A DNA stretch of 6,239 bases from Bacteroidota bacterium (GTDB lineage Bacteria > Bacteroidota > Bacteroidia > Bacteroidales > UBA10428), in NCBI GenBank assembly GCA_024640925.1, contig JAHEEB010000274.1, positions 1-6,239 on the forward strand. The letters run 5' to 3'. The notes beneath the pieces are model-generated. The model saw nothing but the letters and a program-made list of their open reading frames with translations, had not been told where the DNA came from and did no database searches. Each line of letters starts with the position of its first letter. Position 1 is the stretch's first letter. Below, one piece after another: positions 1 to 5,896 of the stretch. Made by a program: the position numbers and the translations under genes.

Positions 1-1
1 T

Positions 2-1408
2 GTAATAATAATAATTATAGTTGCCTTGGCAGGTCTGGGCCTTGTTGTTGTTAATGCTTTATCAGAAAGCTCCTGGGGCACTTTCACAATATCTATGACC
101 ATTCCTATTGCTATACTGATGGGCTTATGGATGTTTCGGTTCCGAAAAGGAAAGACTGTTGAAGCAACCATTATTGGCGTAATTCTGCTAACTGCAGCAG
201 TTATTGCTGGTCGATATATTCCCGGTTCTTCTATAGCTGGTTGGTTTACTTTCGACAAGAAAACACTTACCATACTATTGGCAATATATGGATTTCTGGC
301 TTCTGTATTGCCTGTGTGGCTATTACTTTCTCCACGCGACTATCTCAGTTCGATTATGAAACTCGGGGTTATTGGTATGTTAGCCGTTGGAATTATTATT
401 GTTGCCCCAAATCTTAAAATGCCTGCATTTACAGAGTTTGTTCACGGTGGTGGTCCTATTATTCCCGGAAAATTATTTCCTTATCTTTTTATTACCATTG
501 CTTGTGGAGCTATTTCAGGTTTTCATGCTTTAGTGAGCTCAGGAACCACTCCGAAAATGATTATGAAAGAATCGCATATTAAATTCATAGCAGTAGGAGC
601 GATGTTATCGGAGGGTATGGTGAGTATACTTGCACTAATTGCAGCATCAAGCCTTTTTCCTCTTGATTTTTTTCTGATTAATGTACCGAAAGAGAAAATC
701 GAAGCTTTATTGCCTCAACTATACAACATGGGTTTTACTCAGAGCGACTTACCAAATCTTGCGGCTGCTGTAAGCGAAGATATAGCAGGACGAACCGGGG
801 GTGCTGTTTCTCTGGCAGTTGGCATGGCGCAAATCTTCTCTTCAATACCAGGTCTTAAGGGACTCATGTCGTATTGGTATCATTTTGCTATAATGTTCGA
901 AGCGCTTTTTATACTCACCACTATTGATGCAGGTACACGCATTGCTCGTTTTATACTCCAGGAAACCGGTGGCAGGTTTTATAAACCTTTTGGACAGACA
1001 AACTGGTTGCCCGGTAACCTGATAACAAGTTTTGTGGTAGTGGTGTGTTGGGCATATTTTATTTATACAGGTAGCGTAGCTACTATTTGGCCTATGTTTG
1101 GTTCTGCTAATCAGTTGCTGGCCACCCTTGCTCTGGCTGTAGGCACTTCGTTTATTATTAACAGGGGGAAAGCCAGGTATGCATGGATAACCATCTTACC
1201 AATGATTTTTGTTGGGATTACAACGATAACTGCTGCATTATTAAATTTGAAAAACCTTTTTATTCCACAAATAATTGATAATACAACTCGTCTTCAGGGT
1301 ATAATTAATTCCGGTTTATCATTAGTGATATTGGTTTGTGTAATTAGTGTTATTGCAGATGCAATTCCCCGATGGATAAAAGCTCGTAAAAATACAGATA
1401 TGACTTGA
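2..1408 (+). CDS. cstA: CstA-family carbon starvation / peptide-pyruvate transporter, 5' truncated by window edge
   Basis: This is an inner-membrane transporter of the CstA/BtsT family. Characterised members import peptides or pyruvate and are induced on carbon starvation. The frame is open from base 2 with no start, so the N-terminus lies off the window. The TTG at 26 is an internal Leu codon, because the hydrophobic segment continues upstream of it. Family hallmarks seen are an [11 protein letters not shown] segment just inside the left edge, [16 protein letters not shown] (515-562), [14 protein letters not shown] (899-940) and [10 protein letters not shown] (1097-1126). About ten hydrophobic helices are visible, and the gene ends in a short basic tail (PRWIKARK) at a TGA. 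The 468 visible residues correspond to the region after the family's conserved N-terminal block, so I infer roughly 140 residues are missing. The substrate cannot be told from sequence. A hairpin terminator lies 128 nt downstream. Confidence 0.93.
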   Translation, partial: VIIIIIVALAGLGLVVVNALSESSWGTFTISMTIPIAILMGLWMFRFRKGKTVEATIIGVILLTAAVIAGRYIPGSSIAGWFTFDKKTLTILLAIYGFLASVLPVWLLLSPRDYLSSIMKLGVIGMLAVGIIIVAPNLKMPAFTEFVHGGGPIIPGKLFPYLFITIACGAISGFHALVSSGTTPKMIMKESHIKFIAVGAMLSEGMVSILALIAASSLFPLDFFLINVPKEKIEALLPQLYNMGFTQSDLPNLAAAVSEDIAGRTGGAVSLAVGMAQIFSSIPGLKGLMSYWYHFAIMFEALFILTTIDAGTRIARFILQETGGRFYKPFGQTNWLPGNLITSFVVVVCWAYFIYTGSVATIWPMFGSANQLLATLALAVGTSFIINRGKARYAWITILPMIFVGITTITAALLNLKNLFIPQIIDNTTRLQGIINSGLSLVILVCVISVIADAIPRWIKARKNTDMT

Positions 1409-1535
1409 ATCAGGGGTTGAAATTGGCAAATTCCTGCGAAAAACTATTCCCTAAATTAATATTGCAGACAGAAATCACTGCCGGAACACTTTACAAGTCT
1501 GAAAAATCGCAGGCAAAGCAAAATTTTAACACTCC

Positions 1536-1585
1536 TATACGTAAAAAGCCGGCCGATTTTTAACCAGATCGGCTTTTTACGTATA
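1536..1585. terminator. Strong bidirectional intrinsic terminator hairpin
   Basis: The left arm 1536-1550 (TATACGTAAAAAGCC) is perfectly complementary to 1571-1585 (GGCTTTTTACGTATA), giving 15 bp. Three more pairs (GAT 1555-1557 with ATC 1568-1570) follow after a GGCC bulge on the left arm. The loop is 10 nt. The GC core is flanked by AAAAA on the left and TTTTT on the right, the usual form of an intrinsic terminator that works in both directions. It would end cstA transcription on the + strand and minus-strand transcripts that read past the SDR gene. The right arm coincides with the first clear unit of the 42-nt array, so the hairpin may have arisen from repeat DNA. Confidence 0.75.
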
Positions 1586-1862
1586 AAAAATCGTTCTGGA
1601 AACAATTTTATGATATATTCATGCGTGTAAAACAGTCACACCGGAAATTTCATATAGATAGTATACTCAAAAAGAGGTTGAAAAAATTATTTCAGGTGTG
1701 TTTCAAGTAATAAAAGTGGTCGAAATAACTATTTCATGCATTTATTTTTTGTGCAAACATGTTCTGCAGCAAATTATAGCAGTTTTTTATCCATATAAAG
1801 TATATTCTCCGGAAATTTCAGCACTTTTTTATACATGAAAAGTACTTCCGCCAGGAATTTCA
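1569..1862 (+). repeat. Diverged tandem array, seven units with exact 42-nt period
   Basis: Units begin at 1569, 1611, 1653, 1695, 1737, 1779 and 1821, each exactly 42 nt with no indel between them. In all seven, unit positions 19-21 are AAA and positions 37-39 are ATT. Five of seven end in TCA. Units 6 and 7 match at 32 of 42 positions. Units 2 and 6 match at 26 of 42 and share CCGGAAATTTCA. Units 3 and 4 match at 21 of the last 25 positions. Read in the frame starting at 1569, each unit is 14 codons with Lys at position 7 and Ile at position 13 in all seven, and Val at position 9 in five. Stop codons in units 1, 2, 3 and 7 rule out an intact protein. The array may extend weakly to about 1485 on the left and 1988 on the right. 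Its function is unknown; it could be a decayed repeat-protein gene or a noncoding minisatellite. Confidence 0.65.
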
Positions 1863-2054
1863 TGAACTTACGCAAACGAAATCCACTTGAAATAATTGTT
1901 GGAGTGAAAAAACATGTGAACAAATAAACTGAAAGGTGAGTTTGAACTGTTTTTTATACATAGGATCTACAATAACCTGAAATTTACAGAAGAAATCATT
2001 TTGTTAGGGTTTATACCATTTCTTAATAGTAGCAGAACTATATCCTCTATTTTT

Positions 2055-2074
2055 GTATATGCAAAACCATATAC
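2055..2074. other. Small perfect hairpin, GTATATG/CATATAC
   Basis: A 7-bp perfect stem (2055-2061 with 2068-2074) surrounds a 6-nt loop. It sits 56 nt downstream of the minus-strand SDR stop. It is AT-rich and has no T-run following it on either strand, so it is not a good terminator. It may be chance in AT-rich DNA. Confidence 0.3.
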
Positions 2075-2079
2075 ATTGG

Positions 2080-2113
2080 AAAAAAACGTTTTCTGGAAAA
2101 TCTTAGCTTTTCC
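2080..2113 (-). terminator. Possible weak terminator after the SDR gene
   Basis: On the minus strand, 17 nt after the SDR stop, a 6-bp stem GGAAAA/TTTTCC (2113-2108 with 2100-2095) with a 7-nt loop is followed after about 7 nt by a run of seven T (2086-2080). The stem is AT-rich and the T-run is not immediately adjacent. This is a marginal candidate; the hairpin at 1536-1585 is a much stronger backup. Confidence 0.3.
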
Positions 2114-2129
2114 CTTCCATTGACTTTAA

Positions 2130-2894
2130 CTATAGACAAGCTTGCCAGCCACCATCGACATACAGAGAATGTCCATTCACATACGAAGCTGCTTCTGACG
2201 ATAAGAAAATTGCCGCACCAACTAATTCTTCGGGCTTACCCCATCGTTGTAAAGGTACTTCGCTTTTTACCCACTCATCAAACTTAGGATCGTCTTGTAA
2301 CGATTTTGTTAAATCGGTCGAGAAATACCCGGGGCCAATAGCATTTGTGAGTATGTTATATTTACCCCATTCTGTTGCCATAGATTTTGTTAGCATTTTA
2401 AGCCCTCCCTTTGCTGCACAGTAATTGCCAATAGAATTACGGGCAGCCTCAGAATTTAGGGAAGTAATATTAATAATGCGGCCATATTTTCTGGGAATCA
2501 TATATTTCACAACTGCTTGCGATACAATGAAAGCAGAATTTAAATCAACATCTATCACCTTTTTCCAATCATCCAGGGGCATTTGTTCCAACGGAAATCT
2601 TCTTTGTATGCCGGCATTATTTATTAATATCGATATGTAACCTATTCTTTCTTCAATTAGTGAAATATTCCGGGCAACGTCTTTTTCATCGGTAACATCA
2701 AATGCATAGCCAAAAACATTGCCACCTGCAGCTTTTAATGTATCTATCGAATCTTTAAGTGTAGCATCTGATGTGCCATTCATAACAACTGTTGCACCTG
2801 CATCGCAGAAACCTTTTGCCAGACAAAACCCAATTCCTCTGCTTGATCCGGTTATTAATACAATTTTTCCTTTTACATCAAATAAGGATTCCAT
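2130..2894 (-). CDS. SDR-family oxidoreductase, gluconate 5-dehydrogenase-like
   Basis: This is a cytoplasmic NAD(P)-dependent short-chain dehydrogenase of classical size, 254 residues. The cofactor motif TGSSRGIG is at 15-22 and NNAG at 92-95. The catalytic tetrad is intact as Asn119, Ser145, Tyr158 and Lys162 (YCAAK), and the C-terminal VNGHSLYVDGG is typical. NNAGIQRRFP, PGYFSTDLTKSL and the RWGKPEELVGAA stretch closely resemble gluconate 5-dehydrogenase (IdnO/Gno type), which interconverts gluconate and 5-keto-gluconate. That substrate is inferred from resemblance; related SDRs act on other keto-sugars or sugar acids. No sugar-acid kinase, aldolase or transporter gene lies beside it. The ATG at 2894 puts the Rossmann motif at the usual distance, with no clear Shine-Dalgarno. 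It lies 59 nt after the CNNM gene and may be cotranscribed with it. Confidence 0.9.
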   Translation of the reverse strand: MESLFDVKGKIVLITGSSRGIGFCLAKGFCDAGATVVMNGTSDATLKDSIDTLKAAGGNVFGYAFDVTDEKDVARNISLIEERIGYISILINNAGIQRRFPLEQMPLDDWKKVIDVDLNSAFIVSQAVVKYMIPRKYGRIINITSLNSEAARNSIGNYCAAKGGLKMLTKSMATEWGKYNILTNAIGPGYFSTDLTKSLQDDPKFDEWVKSEVPLQRWGKPEELVGAAIFLSSEAASYVNGHSLYVDGGWQACL

Positions 2895-2953
2895 ACAATC
2901 AAGATTTTTAAGATTTTTCCTATACCTAAAGAATAATTAAAGCAGTCATGATT

Positions 2954-4252
2954 TTAAATGGAAATTTGATTGTTGTCTTTGTTTTTTGAAATCAACACTT
3001 TATCAATTCTGTTTCCATCGATATCCACTATTTCTATAGTATAATTCAGATAAACAAATTTATCGCCAATCTGCGGAATTTTATTGATCTGGTTCAGAAC
3101 AAAACCTGCAACAGTTGAGTAATCTATCTTTTCAAAGTCAATAGTAAAATTTTCAACTATTTCTACCAGGGTTTCAACCGGAGCATCACCGGTAACCAAT
3201 ACAGATTTGTCTTCTCTCATAAAAACATCTGGTTCGTACGATTCTCCATCATCGGGCATCTGACCTACAATGTTTTCAATTATGTCGTGCAACGATACGA
3301 TACCTTCGAAGCCGCCATATTCGTTTACTACAAAACAAATATGACTTTGACTTTCCCTTATTTGATCCAATACCTTTTGCGCATCAGCACTCTCGGGAAT
3401 TACAACAGGTTGGATTAATAAATCTGTTATATTAAAGGGTGTGCTTTGAATCAACATTTTATAAAAATCCCTTATATAGAGCAGTCCCTGGAAATTATCT
3501 AAATCTCCCTTGCAACAAATAATTTTGCTATGGTGTGTTTCCTGAATATTTTTCTGAATCTCGTCAAATGGTCTGTCGATATCAATCCATTCAACATCTG
3601 TACGATGAGTCATTAAGTGCTTGGCCTTTTTATCGGAAAAATAAAATACATTCTCATGAATTACATTCTGTTCTTTTTCTATCACACCTTCGTGCGATGC
3701 AGTTTTTATCATTTGTCGAAGTTCTGCTTCTGTCACCTGATCAGAATGTTTCTTAATGCCTATTATTCCATTAATAAGGTTTGTTGAAAACGACAATAGT
3801 CTTACAAATGGGAAAAATACCCTGCTGAAATAATAAATGGTAGGGGCAACTTTCTTAGCTACTTTCTCAGGATTGCTTAAAGCAACCGTTTTAGGAACAA
3901 GTTCTCCGATTACAATTGAGAAATAAGTGATTAATATAACCGTTATTGTTATTGATATTTCGTATGCATAGAACCTGGTAAATTCGAACTTTTCAAAGAA
4001 AGGAGCAATGTCCCCTGCTATTGTTGCACCACCATATACACCCGTTATTATGCCAATTAAAGTTATTCCAACTTGTATAGCTGATAAAAAGTTCTCGGAT
4101 TTGTCCAGCAATCGTAAAGCTAATTCTGCACCATTGCTTCCTTGGTGACTTAATTGCTCAAGTCTTGATCTTTTACTAGAAACAAGCGCAATTTCAGATA
4201 AAGCAAAAAAACCATTGAGTAAAACTAATATTCCTAATATGATTATTTCCAT
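2954..4252 (-). CDS. CNNM/CorC-HlyC family membrane protein with CBS pair
   Basis: This 432-residue protein has the full architecture of the HlyC/CorC (UPF0053, CNNM) family. Residues 1-160 form the DUF21 membrane domain, with GFFALSEIALVSSKR in the first helix and the conserved GELVPKT at 116-122. An acidic linker follows (VTEAELRQMIKTASHEG), then two CBS domains (about 211-270 and 277-333, the second with VNEYGGFEGIVSLHDIIE) and a C-terminal CorC_HlyC domain (about 343-425, with the TVAGFVL segment). Characterised members export Mg2+, Co2+ or Na+, and the CBS pair senses ATP-Mg. The older 'hemolysin' name is misleading. The first CBS domain starts MTHRTDV where the family usually has MTPR. 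The length is normal. The gene begins 37 nt after the nitroreductase stop. The ion cannot be deduced from sequence. Confidence 0.92.
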   Translation of the reverse strand: MEIIILGILVLLNGFFALSEIALVSSKRSRLEQLSHQGSNGAELALRLLDKSENFLSAIQVGITLIGIITGVYGGATIAGDIAPFFEKFEFTRFYAYEISITITVILITYFSIVIGELVPKTVALSNPEKVAKKVAPTIYYFSRVFFPFVRLLSFSTNLINGIIGIKKHSDQVTEAELRQMIKTASHEGVIEKEQNVIHENVFYFSDKKAKHLMTHRTDVEWIDIDRPFDEIQKNIQETHHSKIICCKGDLDNFQGLLYIRDFYKMLIQSTPFNITDLLIQPVVIPESADAQKVLDQIRESQSHICFVVNEYGGFEGIVSLHDIIENIVGQMPDDGESYEPDVFMREDKSVLVTGDAPVETLVEIVENFTIDFEKIDYSTVAGFVLNQINKIPQIGDKFVYLNYTIEIVDIDGNRIDKVLISKNKDNNQISI

Positions 4253-4289
4253 TTTTAATTTTTGAAGCCTAAAGGTAAATGATAAGAGT

Positions 4290-4931
4290 TTATTCTTTTT
4301 TATAAGATACCGGATGATTCAGCATTAAATGTTGTGTTTCTTTTAAATTAAGTATAGCTCTCAATTTTTCCTGATCCATTCCTGCCCTTGGTCTTGTAAC
4401 AAGCCCGACAGAAGCGCAAAAAACAGAAATGTTTTGTGAAACAATTCCGGCGTCTTCTGCAGCCCATACCAGCTTAAGTGAGTCTGCACCAAAGTGAAAT
4501 CTTGATATGTCAGATACCAGCAGACAAATTACTGGTGGCCACGCCACATTCTCCTGCTTTCCTGCTATAAATCCCCGATGATCATTTTCGACAACCATAT
4601 CAAGTGAATGTTTGGGAGCATTATACAGATAAATACCCGAATTCATAAAAACATAAACATCGATATCCTGGGCATTTTGAGCCGATGGTGCAGTGCGTTT
4701 GCCAACATCCGGCCTGTTAATTCCATTGGCAGCCCATAATAAATCCGATAAATCCTGTAGTTTTAATCTTGTAGTATCAAATTCTTTCACCGAAGCTCTT
4801 ACCGATAATGCCTTCATTACAGGTAATCCCCGGGTTAAATCAGGTGGGTTTAATACAATTGTGTTTAAATTTTGAGAAAATAAAGAACTGGCTAAAACAA
4901 GAATACAGAAGCAGACAATAATTTTTTTCAT
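4290..4931 (-). CDS. Exported SagB/ThcOx-type nitroreductase-family protein
   Basis: This is a 213-residue protein of the nitroreductase-like FMN oxidoreductase fold, closest in pattern to the small SagB/ThcOx-type family. Residues 1-20 look like a signal peptide (KK, hydrophobic core, ASSLFSQ) and there is no lipobox Cys, so I infer export to the periplasm or surface. FMN-fold signatures are RASVKEF (45-51), DLSDLLWAANGINRP (60-74), KRTAPSAQNAQ (78-88) and the terminal LNHPVSY. The family's founding SagB/McbC enzymes oxidise azolines in peptide toxins. This copy stands alone, with no precursor peptide or cyclodehydratase gene nearby, so that role is not supported and the substrate is unknown. 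The ATG at 4931 is preceded by AAGGA 6 nt upstream, which supports the start. The CNNM gene follows 37 nt downstream, suggesting cotranscription. Confidence 0.85.
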   Translation of the reverse strand: MKKIIVCFCILVLASSLFSQNLNTIVLNPPDLTRGLPVMKALSVRASVKEFDTTRLKLQDLSDLLWAANGINRPDVGKRTAPSAQNAQDIDVYVFMNSGIYLYNAPKHSLDMVVENDHRGFIAGKQENVAWPPVICLLVSDISRFHFGADSLKLVWAAEDAGIVSQNISVFCASVGLVTRPRAGMDQEKLRAILNLKETQHLMLNHPVSYKKE

Positions 4932-4937
4932 AGTTAA

Positions 4938-4942
4938 TCCTT
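4938..4942 (-). promoter_or_regulatory. Shine-Dalgarno AAGGA for the nitroreductase-family gene
   Basis: On the minus strand AAGGA lies 6 nt before the ATG at 4931. This is the best-placed ribosome binding site in the window and fixes that start. Most other genes here lack an obvious one. Confidence 0.6.
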
Positions 4943-4955
4943 AAAATCTGATGAA

Positions 4956-4986
4956 CAAAAATAAAATAAATTCAGGTTATACACAA
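4956..4986 (-). promoter_or_regulatory. Candidate Bacteroidota-type promoter for the nitroreductase-CNNM-SDR block
   Basis: On the minus strand TATTTTTG (4963-4956) matches the Bacteroidota -7 element TAnnTTTG. A TTG (4986-4984) lies 20 nt upstream, near the expected position of the -33 element. The -7 box ends about 24 nt before the ATG at 4931, leaving room for a short leader carrying the AAGGA site. The match is to a degenerate consensus in AT-rich DNA, so it could be coincidental, and it presumes a Bacteroidota host. Confidence 0.42.
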
Positions 4987-5107
4987 CGTTGGGTAGTATA
5001 CAGAGGCCGTTGCTTCAATTTATTAAGTTATCGAAAGATAGGCAAAATGATTGAACTATACAAAATTACTGTTCTTAGGAATTATATTTCAGGCAGTATT
5101 TTACCAG

Positions 5108-5629
5108 TTAAGAGACTTTCTGGAGATAGTCAAGTGGATTTAAAAAAAACATTTTCTTCCAGCCTTGCTTATCGCCGTCAATACGCCATAAGTATGGGAT
5201 TGCTGTTATTATTGCATAATGTAAGTGTGGAGGTTTCCCAATGGCGTTACCGCTAGAACCTACTGTTCCTATAATTTCTTTTCTTGTAGACCACGAAAAT
5301 GTTGAAATTTTTCTCTCCTTTAAATGTGCATAGTAATGTATTCTCCATTTTGGACCAAGTATTATCACTACATTTCCACCTAAACTGATTTGCCCGCTGT
5401 AAATCACAAATCCACTGATTGAAGATTGTACTATAGTTCCATCTTTTGCAAAAATGTCAGCGCCTTTATGTGTAATTGATTTACCCCATGGATAGTACCA
5501 AAATGTTTTCGGGTGATAATCGGCTTTTGTTGCACCATCAACGGGCATAGAAAACCTCTGAGGTATAAGAAACCCAATAAAAATAATTGTAAGAATAAAA
5601 AATGATATTTTCTTTCTGAGACTCATCAT
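5108..5629 (-). CDS. Small M23 (LytM-type) zinc metallopeptidase, membrane-anchored or secreted
   Basis: M23 peptidases cut peptide cross-links in peptidoglycan outside the cytoplasmic membrane. All metal-site residues are present: HKGAD gives the His and Asp ligands, YYAHL carries the active-site His, and HLH carries the third ligand, preceded by GSSGNAIGKPP. A hydrophobic N-terminal segment (FFILTIIFIGFLI) after RKK is a signal peptide or anchor. There are no coiled-coil or SH3 extensions, so this is a minimal catalytic unit and no EnvC/NlpD-type activator role is evident. I chose the ATG at 5629. A second ATG follows directly at 5626, and the frame stays open to a TTG at 5641. AAGGG at 5649-5645 is poorly spaced for either (15 or 3 nt). 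The upstream L7/L12-like gene ends 18 nt before the chosen start, so the two are probably cotranscribed. Confidence 0.88.
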   Translation of the reverse strand: MMSLRKKISFFILTIIFIGFLIPQRFSMPVDGATKADYHPKTFWYYPWGKSITHKGADIFAKDGTIVQSSISGFVIYSGQISLGGNVVIILGPKWRIHYYAHLKERKISTFSWSTRKEIIGTVGSSGNAIGKPPHLHYAIITAIPYLWRIDGDKQGWKKMFFLNPLDYLQKVS

Positions 5630-5647
5630 ATCTAAAATCAAACGCCC

Positions 5648-5896
5648 TTAAAACTTAAGCGATTCTATATAATCTTTGGCGTCTTTGAGATTGGCACCTG
5701 TTTCGTCAATAAAAGCTTTAATAGCAGCGATTTTGTCTCCTTTTCGGATTAAATTAACAACAGTTGCAGAAGCATTCCAGGTTGGGACTTCTTCTGAACC
5801 GATACCCAGATTTCTGCATAAGTAACTCATTTGAGTTTCAAGTTTTTCTAAACGAGCTCTTATTTTTTCCAATTCCTGTTCATTGTCAGACATCAT
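5648..5896 (-). CDS. Small coiled-coil protein with ribosomal L7/L12 C-terminal-like domain
   Basis: This 82-residue protein has two parts. Residues 3-30 are a charged heptad-like helix (EQELEKIRARLEKLETQMSY), probably a short coiled coil for oligomerisation. Residues 45-82 (VVNLIRKGDKIAAIKAFIDE, then TGANLKDAKDYIESL) match the core of the ribosomal protein L7/L12 C-terminal domain: a GxKIxAIK helix, a TG turn, and an xLKxAKxxIE helix. It lacks the L7/L12 N-terminal dimerisation domain and hinge, so it is not the ribosomal stalk protein. Similar stand-alone small proteins exist in many bacteria with no settled role. Two Met codons begin the frame (5896 and 5893); the true start could be either. 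The M23 gene follows immediately downstream on the same strand. Confidence 0.8.
   Translation of the reverse strand: MMSDNEQELEKIRARLEKLETQMSYLCRNLGIGSEEVPTWNASATVVNLIRKGDKIAAIKAFIDETGANLKDAKDYIESLKF

Larger units (their letters stand above)
1409..2129. other. Gene-free convergent spacer between cstA and the SDR gene
   Basis: This is a 721-nt AT-rich stretch with no convincing gene on either strand. The two flanking genes converge on it. It contains the bidirectional terminator at 1536-1585, a diverged 42-nt tandem array centred on 1569-1862 with weaker echoes on both sides, and small hairpins at 2055-2074 and 2095-2113. The longest open run inside the array is 58 codons (1662-1835). It has no credible start and is bounded by in-frame stops, so I do not call it a gene. 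No tRNA or riboswitch fold was recognised. Confidence 0.7.

Noticed and set aside
1433..1513. Inverted repeat CCTGCGA (1433-1439) / TCGCAGG (1507-1513)
   Set aside because: It is only 7 bp with a 67-nt gap, which is easily found by chance.
1662..1835. 58-codon open run within the repeat array as a small gene
   Set aside because: It is bounded by in-frame stops, lacks a good start and ribosome site, and is better explained by the 42-nt repeats.
1569..1862. CRISPR array
   Set aside because: Similarity spans much of each 42-nt unit, with no alternation of constant repeats and unique spacers. The units are poorly conserved and no cas genes are present.
2083..2092. AAAACGTTTT palindrome as an operator
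   Set aside because: It is a simple AT-rich palindrome at the 3' end of a gene, not upstream of any start.
4951..5256. 101-codon + strand open frame
   Set aside because: About half of it is antisense to the M23 gene, whose catalytic motifs are clear. The rest covers the nitroreductase promoter region, and no domain is recognisable.
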